The notes under the pieces are model-generated. The model made no database searches. It was not told where the DNA came from and saw only the letters and a program-made list of their open reading frames with translations. The translations under genes and the position numbers were made by a program. Below, one piece after another: positions 10,399 through 19,154 of a stretch of DNA of 64,000 nt. This DNA comes from Salinicoccus cyprini. GTDB taxonomy: Bacteria > Bacillota > Bacilli > Staphylococcales > Salinicoccaceae. Numbering within the stretch: the first letter of the stretch is position 1; the number at the start of each line of letters is the position of its first letter. The stretch covers positions 1,054,001 through 1,118,000 of the forward strand of contig NZ_VMSJ01000001.1 in NCBI RefSeq assembly GCF_007713705.1, in the 5' to 3' direction.

Positions 10399-11100
10399 TT
10401 ATATTCCCATATGCTGTTCAAAATCCACCGTTTCACCTGGTTTCAGCACCTGGCAGGCTGTCGACAGCTTGTCTTTGAACGTGTCACCATCCTGCTTGAT
10501 CGGTGGGAAAGTATTGTAGTGTACGGGTACCACAACTTTAGGCTTTATCAGTTCATCCGTCGCATGTACTGCGTCATCGATGCCCATGGTGAAGTGGTCA
10601 CCGATCGGCACGAAGGCGACATCAAATGGTCCATTGAGTTCCGATATCAGCTTCATGTCCCCGAATATGCCTGTATCACCTGCATGATAGATCTTCCTGT
10701 TATCCGCTTCGATGATGATGCCTGTCGGCATGCCCGTATACTGGATGCTGCCATCTTCCTCAGTGAAGCTCGAACTGTGGAATGCATGGACGAATTTGAC
10801 AGAACCGAATTCAAAAGTCTTGCTGCCGCCGATGTTCATCCCGACGGCTTCGACACCCTTGCCGTCCAGATAGTCTGCGAGTTCCACCGGTGCCACTACT
10901 GTCGCATTATTCTTCTTCGCAATTTCAACTGTATCTCCGACGTGGTCATTATGGCCGTGCGTCAGAAGAATATAGTCGACCTCAACATCTCCGGTACTCA
11001 GATCCGTCAGTTCGTTGCCATTGATGAAAGGGTCCACAATGACTTTTGAATCATTATTTTCAAGCTGGATGATTGAATGGCCGTGATAGCTCAGTTTCAT
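10399..11100 (-). CDS. ytkL: metallo-beta-lactamase-fold hydrolase, UPF0173 (YtkL-like)
   Basis: A 233-residue stand-alone beta-lactamase-fold metal hydrolase. The metal site is clear: LLTHGHNDHVGD near residue 46, further ligands in HAFHSS and YHAGDTGIFGD, and a late histidine in VVPVHYNTFPP. Family members are conserved in Firmicutes next to the same genes, but the substrate is not established. The ATG at 11100 has AAGGAAGG upstream. It lies between the YtoI-like regulator and a divergent unknown gene. Confidence 0.88.
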   Translation of the reverse strand: MKLSYHGHSIIQLENNDSKVIVDPFINGNELTDLSTGDVEVDYILLTHGHNDHVGDTVEIAKKNNATVVAPVELADYLDGKGVEAVGMNIGGSKTFEFGSVKFVHAFHSSSFTEEDGSIQYTGMPTGIIIEADNRKIYHAGDTGIFGDMKLISELNGPFDVAFVPIGDHFTMGIDDAVHATDELIKPKVVVPVHYNTFPPIKQDGDTFKDKLSTACQVLKPGETVDFEQHMGI

Positions 11101-11198
11101 GAAATCCTTCCTTTCGAATTAGTATTGCATATTACTTCTTTACCCAGACAGGCCTGGTTCATTCATTATTATGATACAATTTTGACGAGGTGAAATAC

Positions 11199-11777
11199 AT
11201 GAAAACAATCCATCGCAGCCATGCGCTGTCACATAACCACCCATCGGAAATACTGGCCCGGAAAGATTTCAGCACACCCAATCTTGCCCTGCCTGCCATG
11301 AAGCAGGCACTGCACCCGGAAAGTGAGCAGTTCGTTGCCGTAAACCACTGGGAAGAACCAGATCCATTTCTGCTCAGCAATATCATCATAGAAACCATAC
11401 GTATGCTCGATGGTACCGATGGCTTCATTACGGATCAGATTTTCGAGGATGGCCATCATCATATCAACCTGCCATTCGTCAGCGAGCTGTCGAAGATTAT
11501 CGGGAACCGGCATTTCATTGCCGGACCAAGCTTCAGCAGAGTACCCGTCTTCCTGCAGAGCCGGCTGCTGGATGAACTCGTTTCTCATGATGTCTCCGGT
11601 GTCATGTACGACCTCCGTGGACAGGACCCGGACGACTACAGACTGCTGCAGCCTCTGGCCAAGCTGAAGATCCATGCCAAGAAGCGGATTGCCATCATAC
11701 CGGTCGTCTCGGATGAACAGCAGAAGATGGCATTGCTCGCCAGCATTCCTTTTGATGTGGTCTGTATCTCGGACTAG
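11199..11777 (+). CDS. hypothetical protein, weakly dehydroquinase-like
   Basis: I do not recognise this 192-residue protein. ATG 11199 follows GAGGTG by six bases. There is no signal peptide or membrane segment. The C-terminal half alternates strands and helices like a TIM-type barrel, and its order (FITDQIF; HFIAGPSFSRVP; GVMYDLRGQDPDDYRLL; KRIAIIPV; DVVCISD) resembles the layout of type I 3-dehydroquinate dehydratase. The catalytic histidine and lysine of that family are not where expected, so it would be a non-catalytic relative if related at all. It is followed after 68 bp by an alcohol dehydrogenase. Confidence 0.72.
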   Translation: MKTIHRSHALSHNHPSEILARKDFSTPNLALPAMKQALHPESEQFVAVNHWEEPDPFLLSNIIIETIRMLDGTDGFITDQIFEDGHHHINLPFVSELSKIIGNRHFIAGPSFSRVPVFLQSRLLDELVSHDVSGVMYDLRGQDPDDYRLLQPLAKLKIHAKKRIAIIPVVSDEQQKMALLASIPFDVVCISD

Positions 11778-11845
11778 CCACATGTTTACGTTTACACTTC
11801 CAGGGAATAGTGTATGCAATACTCAATTAAAGGATGTGTCAATGA

Positions 11846-12976
11846 ATGCAAGCTGTTACTGTACAAGGCAAACAGAAAGTCAAAGTCAAGAAGATGAAAG
11901 CGCCCGAACTCCAGGAAGGCACTGACATGATCATACGTGTGACTACCACTGCCATATGCGGATCCGATTTGCACCTCTACAGAAAAAGCATGCCGATTTC
12001 AAACGACTACATCATCGGGCATGAACCGATGGGCATTGTCGAAGAAGTGGGTCCCGGCGTCAAGAAGATCAAAAAAGGTGACCGTGTCGTCATTCCTTTC
12101 AACGTCAGCTGTGGAGAATGCCACTTCTGCCAGAATGAAATGGAAAGCCAATGTGATGTATCGAATCCCCACGCAGACACCGGCGCCTATTTCGGCTACT
12201 CCGAAGCATTCGGCAACTACCCTGGTGGACAGGCTGAATATTTGAGAGTCCCTTACGCCGACTTTACATCTTTTGTCGTACCGAAAGAGAGCGAACTGGA
12301 AGATGAAAGCCTGCTGTTCCTTTCAGACGTCATGCCGACAGCATACTGGAGCGTTATTCACAGTGGTGTCAAAAAAGGCGATACTGTCATTGTACTCGGT
12401 TCCGGCCCGATCGGTCTCATGACACAGAAGTTTGCATGGATGAAAGGTGCATCCCGCGTCATTGCCGTCGACCAGAACGAAGTGAGGCTCGAGCACGCAA
12501 GACGCACCAACAATGTTGAGACATTCAATTATAAATCCTATGATGATATCGGCAAACACCTCCATGAATTGACAAGAGGCGGTGCTGAAGTCGTCATCGA
12601 CTGTGTCGGCATGGACGGTGAAATCACTGTCAAGGATCGTATCAAGACACTCGGCGGCCAGGCAGGCACCATCGATCCGATCATCACAGCTGCAGATTCA
12701 GTCAAAAAGTTCGGTACGATCCAGCTGACCGGGGTGTACGGTGCGCCTGCCAATGGATTCCCATTGCCACAGATCTTCTCAAGAAACGTCATCATGAAGA
12801 CAGGTCAGGCACCGGTCATCCACTTCATGCCTGAACTCTACAGAATGGTGGAACGCGGAGATATCGACCCGACGGACATCATCACTCACAATGTCCCGCT
12901 GAAGAAAGCCGAGAAAATGTATCAGATATTCCATGACCATGAAGATGAATGCATCAAAGTCGTCATGAAGCCATAA
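11846..12976 (+). CDS. zinc-dependent alcohol dehydrogenase family protein
   Basis: Medium-chain dehydrogenase of the glutathione-independent formaldehyde dehydrogenase / threonine dehydrogenase-like branch. The catalytic zinc site is CGSDLH (Cys38) and GHEPMG; the structural zinc has four cysteines in CGECHFC and a later SQC. The Rossmann loop is VLGSGPIGLM. With 376 residues it is full length. An insertion before the C-terminus (around 265-310) is typical of the formaldehyde-dehydrogenase-like branch. The substrate is not shown by sequence; aldehyde or polyol oxidation is likely. AAGGA lies 11 bases before the ATG. It converges on ald. Confidence 0.88.
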   Translation: MQAVTVQGKQKVKVKKMKAPELQEGTDMIIRVTTTAICGSDLHLYRKSMPISNDYIIGHEPMGIVEEVGPGVKKIKKGDRVVIPFNVSCGECHFCQNEMESQCDVSNPHADTGAYFGYSEAFGNYPGGQAEYLRVPYADFTSFVVPKESELEDESLLFLSDVMPTAYWSVIHSGVKKGDTVIVLGSGPIGLMTQKFAWMKGASRVIAVDQNEVRLEHARRTNNVETFNYKSYDDIGKHLHELTRGGAEVVIDCVGMDGEITVKDRIKTLGGQAGTIDPIITAADSVKKFGTIQLTGVYGAPANGFPLPQIFSRNVIMKTGQAPVIHFMPELYRMVERGDIDPTDIITHNVPLKKAEKMYQIFHDHEDECIKVVMKP

Positions 12977-12981
12977 GCAAT

Positions 12982-13020
12982 AAAAATCTCCGGAGCAGTT
13001 AAACCTGCTTCGGAGATTTC
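12982..13020. terminator. bidirectional terminator between the dehydrogenase and ald
   Basis: A 15-bp stem (12984-12998 with 13005-13019, one G-U pair) with A-rich left flank and T-rich right flank. Confidence 0.9.
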
Positions 13021-13027
13021 CTTTATC

Positions 13028-14140
13028 CTATAGAAATTCGCTGATTTCACGGTATTCAATACCTTGGGCTTCAGCCACAGCCTTGTATGTCACATGCCCC
13101 TGGATCGTATTGAATCCACCGAGCAGTGATGCATTCTGCTTCGCTGCTTCTACATAGCCTTTATTGGCAATCTGAAGACCATATGCCATCGTCGCATTCG
13201 TCAGTGCAATCGTCGACGTACGCGGCACGGCACCTGGCATGTTCGCTACAGCATAGTGGACGACATCATGCTTGAAGTAGATCGGATCATCATGTGTCGT
13301 CACCTTGTCAGTCGTCTCGAAGATGCCCCCCTGGTCGATGGCGATATCCACAATGACCGATCCGGCATTCATCGTACGGATCATATCCTCGGTGACGAGA
13401 CGCGGCGCACGCGCGCCTGGAATGAGAACAGCACCGATGACAAGGTCACTACCCTTGACCGCCTGTGCAATGTTCAGTGGAGATGACATGAGTGTCTGGA
13501 CACTCGTGCCAAAGAGATCATCAAGTTCCCTCAAACGTTTCGGATTGAGATCGAGAACTGTTACATCCGCGCCTAGTCCAACAGCCATCTTGGCTGCATT
13601 CGTCCCCGCGATGCCTCCGCCGATGATGCTCACCTTACCGCGTGATACGCCAGGTACACCACTGAGCAGGATCCCTTTGCCGCCTTTAATCTTCTGCAGA
13701 TACTCCGCACCGACCTGCGCCGCCATGCGTCCAGCCACTTCACTCATCGGAGAAAGCAGTGGCAGTGAGCCATCCGGCAGCTGGATCGTTTCGTAGGCAA
13801 TCGAAGTGACCTTCTTTTCAAGAAGTGCCTGTGTCAGCTCCTTTTCAGGTGCCAGATGCAGATATGTAAACAGAATCATATTCTCCTTGAAATGGCTGAA
13901 CTCCTCCGGCAGCGGTTCCTTGACCTTCACCACCATCTCCACATCCCACACTTCGTCGGCAGTATCCACAATCTCCGCACCTGCACCCGTGTAGTCTACA
14001 TCCTCAAAATAAGAGCCTGCACCGGCCCCCTTTTCCACCAGTACGGTGTGTCCCGCTTCAACGAAAGCATGCACCCCACCTGGCGTCAGCCCGACGCGAC
14101 TTTCGTTGTTCTTGATTTCCTTCGGTACCCCTATGATCAT
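13028..14140 (-). CDS. ald: alanine dehydrogenase
   Basis: Interconverts L-alanine with pyruvate and ammonia using NAD. The N-terminus [20 protein letters not shown] is diagnostic of the family, followed by [26 protein letters not shown] (NAD-binding loop around residue 170), VLDLNPKRL and [13 protein letters not shown]. At 370 residues it is full length. It is monocistronic, between two convergent/divergent neighbours, with a terminator on its 3' side. The family is used to grow on alanine or to feed pyruvate. Confidence 0.96.
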   Translation of the reverse strand: MIIGVPKEIKNNESRVGLTPGGVHAFVEAGHTVLVEKGAGAGSYFEDVDYTGAGAEIVDTADEVWDVEMVVKVKEPLPEEFSHFKENMILFTYLHLAPEKELTQALLEKKVTSIAYETIQLPDGSLPLLSPMSEVAGRMAAQVGAEYLQKIKGGKGILLSGVPGVSRGKVSIIGGGIAGTNAAKMAVGLGADVTVLDLNPKRLRELDDLFGTSVQTLMSSPLNIAQAVKGSDLVIGAVLIPGARAPRLVTEDMIRTMNAGSVIVDIAIDQGGIFETTDKVTTHDDPIYFKHDVVHYAVANMPGAVPRTSTIALTNATMAYGLQIANKGYVEAAKQNASLLGGFNTIQGHVTYKAVAEAQGIEYREISEFL

Positions 14141-14248
14141 TTCTTGAAACCCCTTCCATTGATGAATCTATGAACGCCACAATTATAGCATAGAGTTCAC
14201 AAAATAGTCATTCAGTCTTTGTATAAAAGTTATAATCATCCTAAAATG

Positions 14249-14257
14249 TGGTATACT
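14249..14257 (+). promoter_or_regulatory. extended -10 promoter of usp
   Basis: TGGTATACT gives the TGn extension plus a TATACT -10 box, 39 bp before the start codon. No clear -35 box is needed for this class. Confidence 0.6.
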
Positions 14258-14261
14258 ATTA

Positions 14262-14276
14262 TTGAAAGCGCTACAT
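14262..14276. promoter_or_regulatory. candidate cre site in the usp leader
   Basis: TTGAAAGCGCTACAT agrees with the 15-base cre pattern WTGNAANCGNWNNCW except at position 14. It overlaps the expected transcription start, a position that gives repression by CcpA in related bacteria. Confidence 0.45.
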
Positions 14277-14295
14277 CAATGGAGGGGGTATTCAA

Positions 14296-14793
14296 ATGCT
14301 CAAGTATGATAACATCCTTATCGCCGTCGATGGATCCAGAGAAGCTGAATGGGCATTCCACAAAGCAATAGATATTGCAAAGCGTAATGATTCCAAGCTC
14401 TCCATCATCAACGTCATCGACACACGTTCCTTCGCGTCAGTAGAAGCATATGACCGCACAATTTCACAGCGTGCCAACGATTTTGCACAGAAACTGCTCG
14501 ATGGTTATGAAGAGCTTGCCCGCGACCGCGGCGTCCAGAAAGTCGATAAGATCATCGACTACGGTTCACCGAAGTCCATCATTCCGAAAAAAGCCGTTAA
14601 AAAGACAGGCGCCGATCTCATCGCTTGTGGTGCAACCGGTCTGAATGCAGTGGAACGCTTCATCATCGGTTCCGTTTCAGAGTCCATCGTACGCCATGCA
14701 CCATGTGATGTACTCGTTGTCAGAACCGAAACATTGCCGGAAGACTTCGAACCTGTTGTGGCAACAGAAGAGTTCTTGAATGAAAATAAATAG
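14296..14793 (+). CDS. universal stress protein (UspA family)
   Basis: A 165-residue single Usp domain. The ATP-binding signature GATGLNAVERFIIGS (G-x2-G-x9-G-S) is present, as is the N-terminal ILIAVDGSREAEWAF, so this is an ATP-binding type member. In staphylococci the same gene sits between ald and ackA. The ribosome site is GGAGGGGG. The start region carries an extended -10 promoter and a possible cre site, suggesting carbon control. Confidence 0.92.
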   Translation: MLKYDNILIAVDGSREAEWAFHKAIDIAKRNDSKLSIINVIDTRSFASVEAYDRTISQRANDFAQKLLDGYEELARDRGVQKVDKIIDYGSPKSIIPKKAVKKTGADLIACGATGLNAVERFIIGSVSESIVRHAPCDVLVVRTETLPEDFEPVVATEEFLNENK

Positions 14794-14798
14794 CCATC

Positions 14799-14833
14799 AA
14801 AAAAGTCTCCGAATTAACTTCGGAGACTTTTTA
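14799..14833. terminator. bidirectional terminator between usp and the DnaQ-BRCT gene
   Basis: Perfect 14-bp stem 14800-14813 with 14819-14832 (aaaaagtctccgaa) and a 5-base loop, with A and T runs at each side. Confidence 0.93.
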
Positions 14834-14835
14834 CT

Positions 14836-15735
14836 TTAGTATAGAATGCTGATGAATTCCGCTTCGCTCATAATCCTTATGCTGCGACCACCTGATATCA
14901 TCTCGAGTGCCTGCTTTACCTTGCTGCTTTTCCTCGCAGTCTGCTGATCTCCCTTACCACCGACAACAAGATAATCTGTATTTCTCGATATATTCTTTTC
15001 AAAGACCCCACCGATATCCGTCACAGCCTGCGCTGCATCTGCACGTTTCATCTGTGACAGTGTGCCGGTGAAGCATATATTCTTGCCGTACAGTTCATGA
15101 TCCGGCTGAAACTTCGATTCATCCACCTTGACTTCAGGCGATTTTACGCTTGAACGCCTGCTCCCCTTCTTGCGGAACCCCCTGCCGCCGAGCGTGCCTG
15201 TATCATAGTTGTGCTTCCTATTAAATGCCTCAAGATCCATATCATGCTGTTCAAATATATGATGCGCAATCAGCCCGCTCATCCTCGCATCCGCCAGCGC
15301 ATTGTGGTGATTCGAATTGTCGATGCCGAAATAGGCACACATCGCCGGCAGCCTATACGAAGACATCTTATAAAGCTGCTTCGACAGCCTGAAGGAACAG
15401 AAATACTGGAACGGCGGGATCTCCATTTCATATCGATTGTAGGCATCCTCCAGGGCATACATGTCAAACTGTGAGAAGTGCGCCACAAGCGGATAGTCCC
15501 CTATGAACGCCTCCACTTCTTTCATCACTTCAGGGAAAGTCGGTTCTCCCGCAACATCATCCTCCGTAATACCGTGGATATTGATATTCATGCGGGCAAA
15601 ATACTCCACCTCCGGATCGACCAGGGAGTAGTACTCATCTATGATTTCACCATCTTTGAACTTGACCAGGCCAATCGAGCAGATCGAACTCCGATTCCCA
15701 TTGGCCGTTTCAAGGTCTACCGCTACATAATCCAT
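14836..15735 (-). CDS. DnaQ-type 3'-5' exonuclease with C-terminal BRCT domain
   Basis: Residues 1-165 are a DEDDh exonuclease: AVDLETAN (Asp/Glu pair), NIHGIT, LVAHFSQFD and HHNALADARMSG with the catalytic His/Asp. A basic linker (RKKGSRRSSVK) follows. Residues 215-299 form a BRCT domain (KNICFTGTLSQMKRADA, NTDYLVVG), like that of DNA ligase. This fusion occurs in staphylococci and other Firmicutes; it is probably a DNA repair or polymerase-associated nuclease. ATG 15735 is chosen; AAGGTG lies upstream, overlapping an in-frame GTG at 15747. Confidence 0.9.
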   Translation of the reverse strand: MDYVAVDLETANGNRSSICSIGLVKFKDGEIIDEYYSLVDPEVEYFARMNINIHGITEDDVAGEPTFPEVMKEVEAFIGDYPLVAHFSQFDMYALEDAYNRYEMEIPPFQYFCSFRLSKQLYKMSSYRLPAMCAYFGIDNSNHHNALADARMSGLIAHHIFEQHDMDLEAFNRKHNYDTGTLGGRGFRKKGSRRSSVKSPEVKVDESKFQPDHELYGKNICFTGTLSQMKRADAAQAVTDIGGVFEKNISRNTDYLVVGGKGDQQTARKSSKVKQALEMISGGRSIRIMSEAEFISILY

Positions 15736-15847
15736 TATATATTTCACCTTTGTCTTTTAGAATTGAATAGAGTTACATATATTATAACTTCTCCATCTAC
15801 AAGTTGCTAATATCCTTCACGAAAGCCTGTTTGTTCCTGAACTTAAA

Positions 15848-15886
15848 GAAAACCATCCTCTATCGGCCTGATAAAGGATGGTTGGT
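15848..15886 (-). terminator. terminator after ackA
   Basis: aaccatcct (15851-15859) pairs with aggatggtt (15875-15883); on the minus strand the hairpin is followed by TTCTTTAAG. Confidence 0.8.
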
Positions 15887-15908
15887 CTTATTTTGATGAT
15901 CAATTAAA

Positions 15909-17099
15909 TTACAGCCCTGCAACTCTCATGACGTCTCTTGCGATCATGACTTCCTCATCTGTAGGAATGATGATGATCTTGACTGGAGAGTAAGGGTGGT
16001 TGATGAACTTCTCTTCACCGCGTACATTGTTCATTGTCGGATCGAAGTAGACGCCCATGAACTCGAGTCCCTGAACAACTTTTTCACGGACGATATCTGA
16101 GTTCTCACCAACGCCTGCTGTGAAGATGATGGCGTCGAGTCCGCCCATGCGTGTGGCATAGGAGCCCATGTACTTGTGGATTCTTTCGCCGAATACTTCA
16201 AGTGCAAGGATGGCTCTTTCGTTACCTTTTTGTGCTTCGCTCTCTATGTCACGAAGGTCGCTTGAAAATCCGCTGACACCGAGGAGTCCGGATTCCTTGT
16301 TCAGTACGTTCAGTACTTCAACTGCCGACTTGCCGGTCTTTTCCATGATATATGGAATGAGTGCCGGGTCGATGTTGCCTGAGCGTGTACCCATGGTGAC
16401 ACCTGCAAGGGGTGTAAAGCCCATGGAAGTATCGACGGATTTGCCGCCCTTGACTGCCGCGATGCTTGCGCCGTTACCAAGGTGGCAACTGATGATTCTC
16501 AGTTCCTCGAGTGGTCTGCCCATCATCTCGCTGGCACGTTCTGTAACGTATTTATGGCTTGTACCATGGAATCCGTATTTTCTGATGCCGTAATCTTCAT
16601 AGTAGTTGTACGGCAGACTGTAGAGATATGAACTCTCAGGCATCGTCTGGTGGAATGAAGTATCGAAAACTGCCACGTGGGGCACGTTTGGCAGCAGTTC
16701 ACGGAATGCATTGATGCCCATCAGGTTGGCCGGATTGTGAAGGGGTGCCAGTTCGCTGAGTTCCTGGATGTGACGGATCGTCTCTTCATCAATCAGAGCG
16801 GAATCGTCGAAGATTTCACCGCCGTGTACAACCCTATGGCCACTTGCATCGATTTCATTGATGTCCTTGATGACATTGAAATCCACAAGCTCCTTAAGCA
16901 TGATGTTGACCGCTTCTTCGTGGTCTTTGAAGTCCTGTTCCATCTTGTGCTTCTCTCCATCGATGGTAATGGAAAAAATACCGTTATCCATTCCAATACG
17001 CTCTACAAGACCTTTTGCGATCTCTTTTTCTTCGGGCATCTCAAAAAGCTGGAATTTAAAGGATGAGCTACCCGCATTTATAGCTATGATCTTAGACAT
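15909..17099 (-). CDS. ackA: acetate kinase
   Basis: Makes ATP and acetate from acetyl phosphate, the last step of overflow metabolism. The ASKHA phosphotransferase landmarks are present: [11 protein letters not shown] at the N-terminus, [27 protein letters not shown] and the ADENOSINE region [10 protein letters not shown]. The length of 396 residues is normal. It follows the ytxK-like methyltransferase gene by 15 bp, an order kept across Bacillales. No cre was seen directly upstream, because that sequence is the end of ytxK. Confidence 0.96.
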   Translation of the reverse strand: MSKIIAINAGSSSFKFQLFEMPEEKEIAKGLVERIGMDNGIFSITIDGEKHKMEQDFKDHEEAVNIMLKELVDFNVIKDINEIDASGHRVVHGGEIFDDSALIDEETIRHIQELSELAPLHNPANLMGINAFRELLPNVPHVAVFDTSFHQTMPESSYLYSLPYNYYEDYGIRKYGFHGTSHKYVTERASEMMGRPLEELRIISCHLGNGASIAAVKGGKSVDTSMGFTPLAGVTMGTRSGNIDPALIPYIMEKTGKSAVEVLNVLNKESGLLGVSGFSSDLRDIESEAQKGNERAILALEVFGERIHKYMGSYATRMGGLDAIIFTAGVGENSDIVREKVVQGLEFMGVYFDPTMNNVRGEEKFINHPYSPVKIIIIPTDEEVMIARDVMRVAGL

Positions 17100-17114
17100 G
17101 ATTTCCTCCCGAAA

Positions 17115-18011
17115 TTAATTGTTGGCGTAACTATCATACCATGATTCTGTCTGTTCCAAGAAGTGTTTGAATTGAGTTGTATTCTTGAAATCGGGTACAT
17201 CCCCGATCAGTACTTCATTATTCTTGAGTGGTGAGAAGTTCTGCTTCACTACTATGATGGATTTCCGCTGGTTCTCTGTCTTGAAAATGCTTTTCGGCAA
17301 GTTCAGGAACATCAGAAGTGTCGCACTTTCAGACAGATACTGCTTGATGGTTTCATTATCCTTCTCAAGCATATTGGAAGGGACTACAAAAACACCAATC
17401 CCATCATCTTTGACATAGGTCATGGCGCTCTCGAGCATCAGCAGGTGCGCGTAGCTCTTCCCTTTTTTGAAGGCTGTCGTGAACCCATCAACTTCAATCG
17501 GATAGTAGCCGACCGGAAGATCGCCGATTGCAGCATCCACCTGGTTCAGACGCGCCGGTTCGATGATGTCCTGGGGATAGATGTCCATCGGCACTTCGAG
17601 GAACTCGCATAGGTTCGCATTGAGACGCGCCAGTACAGGATCCACTTCAATACCTGTAAGCTGTGCATTTTCCGCCTGTTCTCTTACTGTCATCGCCAGG
17701 TGGCCCGTACCGCTGCCTGCATCAAGAATTGCTGCAGACTTGCCGCCGAACAGCTGGACGAGATGGGCCACCATATATCCGATTGTATCCGGAGTCAGCT
17801 GGTGGTTCGGCTGGACCTGTTCCTTTTGCACCTGATAGAGGTAGGCGAACTGGAATGCTTTTCTGCGTTCGGCAAAAGACCCTTCGCCCTCGACATAGAG
17901 CAGTGCTTCTCCAAGTGCTTCAAGCCTTGAAACACCTGGATTCTCCTCCAGCAGCTGGTCTGTTTCCTGTATAAGTTTCTGATATGTTCTTTCCATATTC
18001 GTCTGTTCCAT
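17115..18011 (-). CDS. ytxK: class I SAM-dependent methyltransferase, YtxK-like
   Basis: An N-6 adenine-type methyltransferase fold of 298 residues. The SAM loop is ILDAGSGTGHLA (residue about 95), and the motif IV position reads GDLPVGYYP, a variant of the D/N-P-P-Y/F catalytic motif. There is no target recognition domain of the size found in restriction enzymes. GAGGAG lies upstream of the ATG. The family is conserved beside ackA and is required for transformation in some relatives (ComG-linked), but its substrate is not known from sequence. Confidence 0.85.
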   Translation of the reverse strand: MEQTNMERTYQKLIQETDQLLEENPGVSRLEALGEALLYVEGEGSFAERRKAFQFAYLYQVQKEQVQPNHQLTPDTIGYMVAHLVQLFGGKSAAILDAGSGTGHLAMTVREQAENAQLTGIEVDPVLARLNANLCEFLEVPMDIYPQDIIEPARLNQVDAAIGDLPVGYYPIEVDGFTTAFKKGKSYAHLLMLESAMTYVKDDGIGVFVVPSNMLEKDNETIKQYLSESATLLMFLNLPKSIFKTENQRKSIIVVKQNFSPLKNNEVLIGDVPDFKNTTQFKHFLEQTESWYDSYANN

Positions 18012-18030
18012 AAAATCTCCTCATTGCCAT

Positions 18031-18060
18031 AAAATATGGACTGCCAACGGATGGCAGTCC
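18031..18060 (-). terminator. hairpin after tpx, probable partial terminator
   Basis: ggactgcca and tggcagtcc form a 9-bp stem around acgga; on the minus strand it is followed by ATATTTTATGG, a weak T tract. Some transcription may pass into ytxK-ackA. Confidence 0.7.
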
Positions 18061-18079
18061 AGAATCCTTGTACATTATA

Positions 18080-18577
18080 TTACATTGATTGCAATGCTTC
18101 AATTGCTTTGTCGTAATTCGGATGATCCGTACCTTCCGGCACATATTCGACGTATGTCACCTTGTTGTTTTCATCAAGGATGAAGACACTGCGTGCAAGC
18201 AGTCTCAGCTCTTCCATTACAACGCCATAGTTTTCACCGAAAGAAAGATCCCTGTGGTCACTCAAAGTGATTGCGTTCTGCAATCCTTCGTCTGCAGACC
18301 ATCTTTTCTGCGCGAATGGCAGGTCATTGGATATTGTCAGGACTACCGTATCATCAACATCCACTGCCTTTTCGTTGAATGTTTTTGTCTGGGTACTGCA
18401 TACACCCGTATCAATGGATGGTATGACACTGATCAATTTTTTCTTTCCATCATAATTACTGAGGCTGACTGGCTCAAGACTTGTATCCAGCACGGTGAAA
18501 TCCGGTGCCTGGTCTCCGACCTTCAGTTCCTCGCCTCTTAGAGTCATTGGATTTCCCTTAAATGTTACATCGGCCAT
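18080..18577 (-). CDS. tpx: thiol peroxidase (Tpx-type peroxiredoxin) lacking the resolving cysteine
   Basis: Reduces hydroperoxides in the cytoplasm using a peroxidatic cysteine. That residue is Cys60 in [12 protein letters not shown]. Family landmarks [22 protein letters not shown] and [15 protein letters not shown] are intact and length (165) is normal. The odd point is that the resolving cysteine expected after KRW (about residue 94-95) is a serine: the codon at 18296-18298 reads TCT, and Cys60 is the only cysteine in the protein. The enzyme would therefore need an outside thiol. It follows the RDD gene by 23 bp. Confidence 0.95.
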   Translation of the reverse strand: MADVTFKGNPMTLRGEELKVGDQAPDFTVLDTSLEPVSLSNYDGKKKLISVIPSIDTGVCSTQTKTFNEKAVDVDDTVVLTISNDLPFAQKRWSADEGLQNAITLSDHRDLSFGENYGVVMEELRLLARSVFILDENNKVTYVEYVPEGTDHPNYDKAIEALQSM

Positions 18578-18600
18578 TTGAAATCATCCTCCTGATATAA

Positions 18601-19143
18601 TTACTGTCCATCATACGTTTCCCTCATATAGCGGGATTTAATCATGTTTTTGTAACTTTGATAATTATTCTTGACCACATGGGTGTCTGCGAAAAAGTCA
18701 TGGAGCCCGATACGGTTCTCCGTAAAGATGATCATCAGATATGGCAGATAGAAAAGTCTATTGCAGATGAAGCGTCCGACCAGTTCACGGTAAATCACCT
18801 GCACGAACGTCAGCCTGCCGCCATTCTGCGATATGACACTGATGCCTGTAATCATCTTCCCGAGTGTTGCCTGGAAGAAGTGCGTCATCAGAACGAAATA
18901 CGTAAAGTATATGACTGCCACCATAATACTATCAGCACTGAAGAACGGTATCCACAGATATGCTTCCCGTATGTCCAGTACATTCAGTATGGGATAGATC
19001 AGAATCTGGGAAATCGACCATAGGATGATGATATCAATGATATAGCTGATTGCCCTGGTGAAGAAGTGGGCAGTGGCCATATAATCAAGCTTGTCGGACA
19101 GGGAATCATTCGTTTCCGGCCTGTATCTTTCATTATGTTCCAT
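18601..19143 (-). CDS. RDD-family membrane protein
   Basis: A 180-residue protein with at least three membrane segments. The RDD-like start is seen in FFTRAISYIIDIIILW (Arg then Asp), followed by segments near residues 70-92 and 125-140, and the conserved loop GKMITGISVIS. Genes of this family sit next to sppA in bacilli (YteJ-type), as here, with 11 bp between them. Members have been linked to ion transport or osmotolerance, but nothing in the sequence shows a substrate. Confidence 0.85.
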   Translation of the reverse strand: MEHNERYRPETNDSLSDKLDYMATAHFFTRAISYIIDIIILWSISQILIYPILNVLDIREAYLWIPFFSADSIMVAVIYFTYFVLMTHFFQATLGKMITGISVISQNGGRLTFVQVIYRELVGRFICNRLFYLPYLMIIFTENRIGLHDFFADTHVVKNNYQSYKNMIKSRYMRETYDGQ

Positions 19144-19154
19144 ACAGTTCCCTC

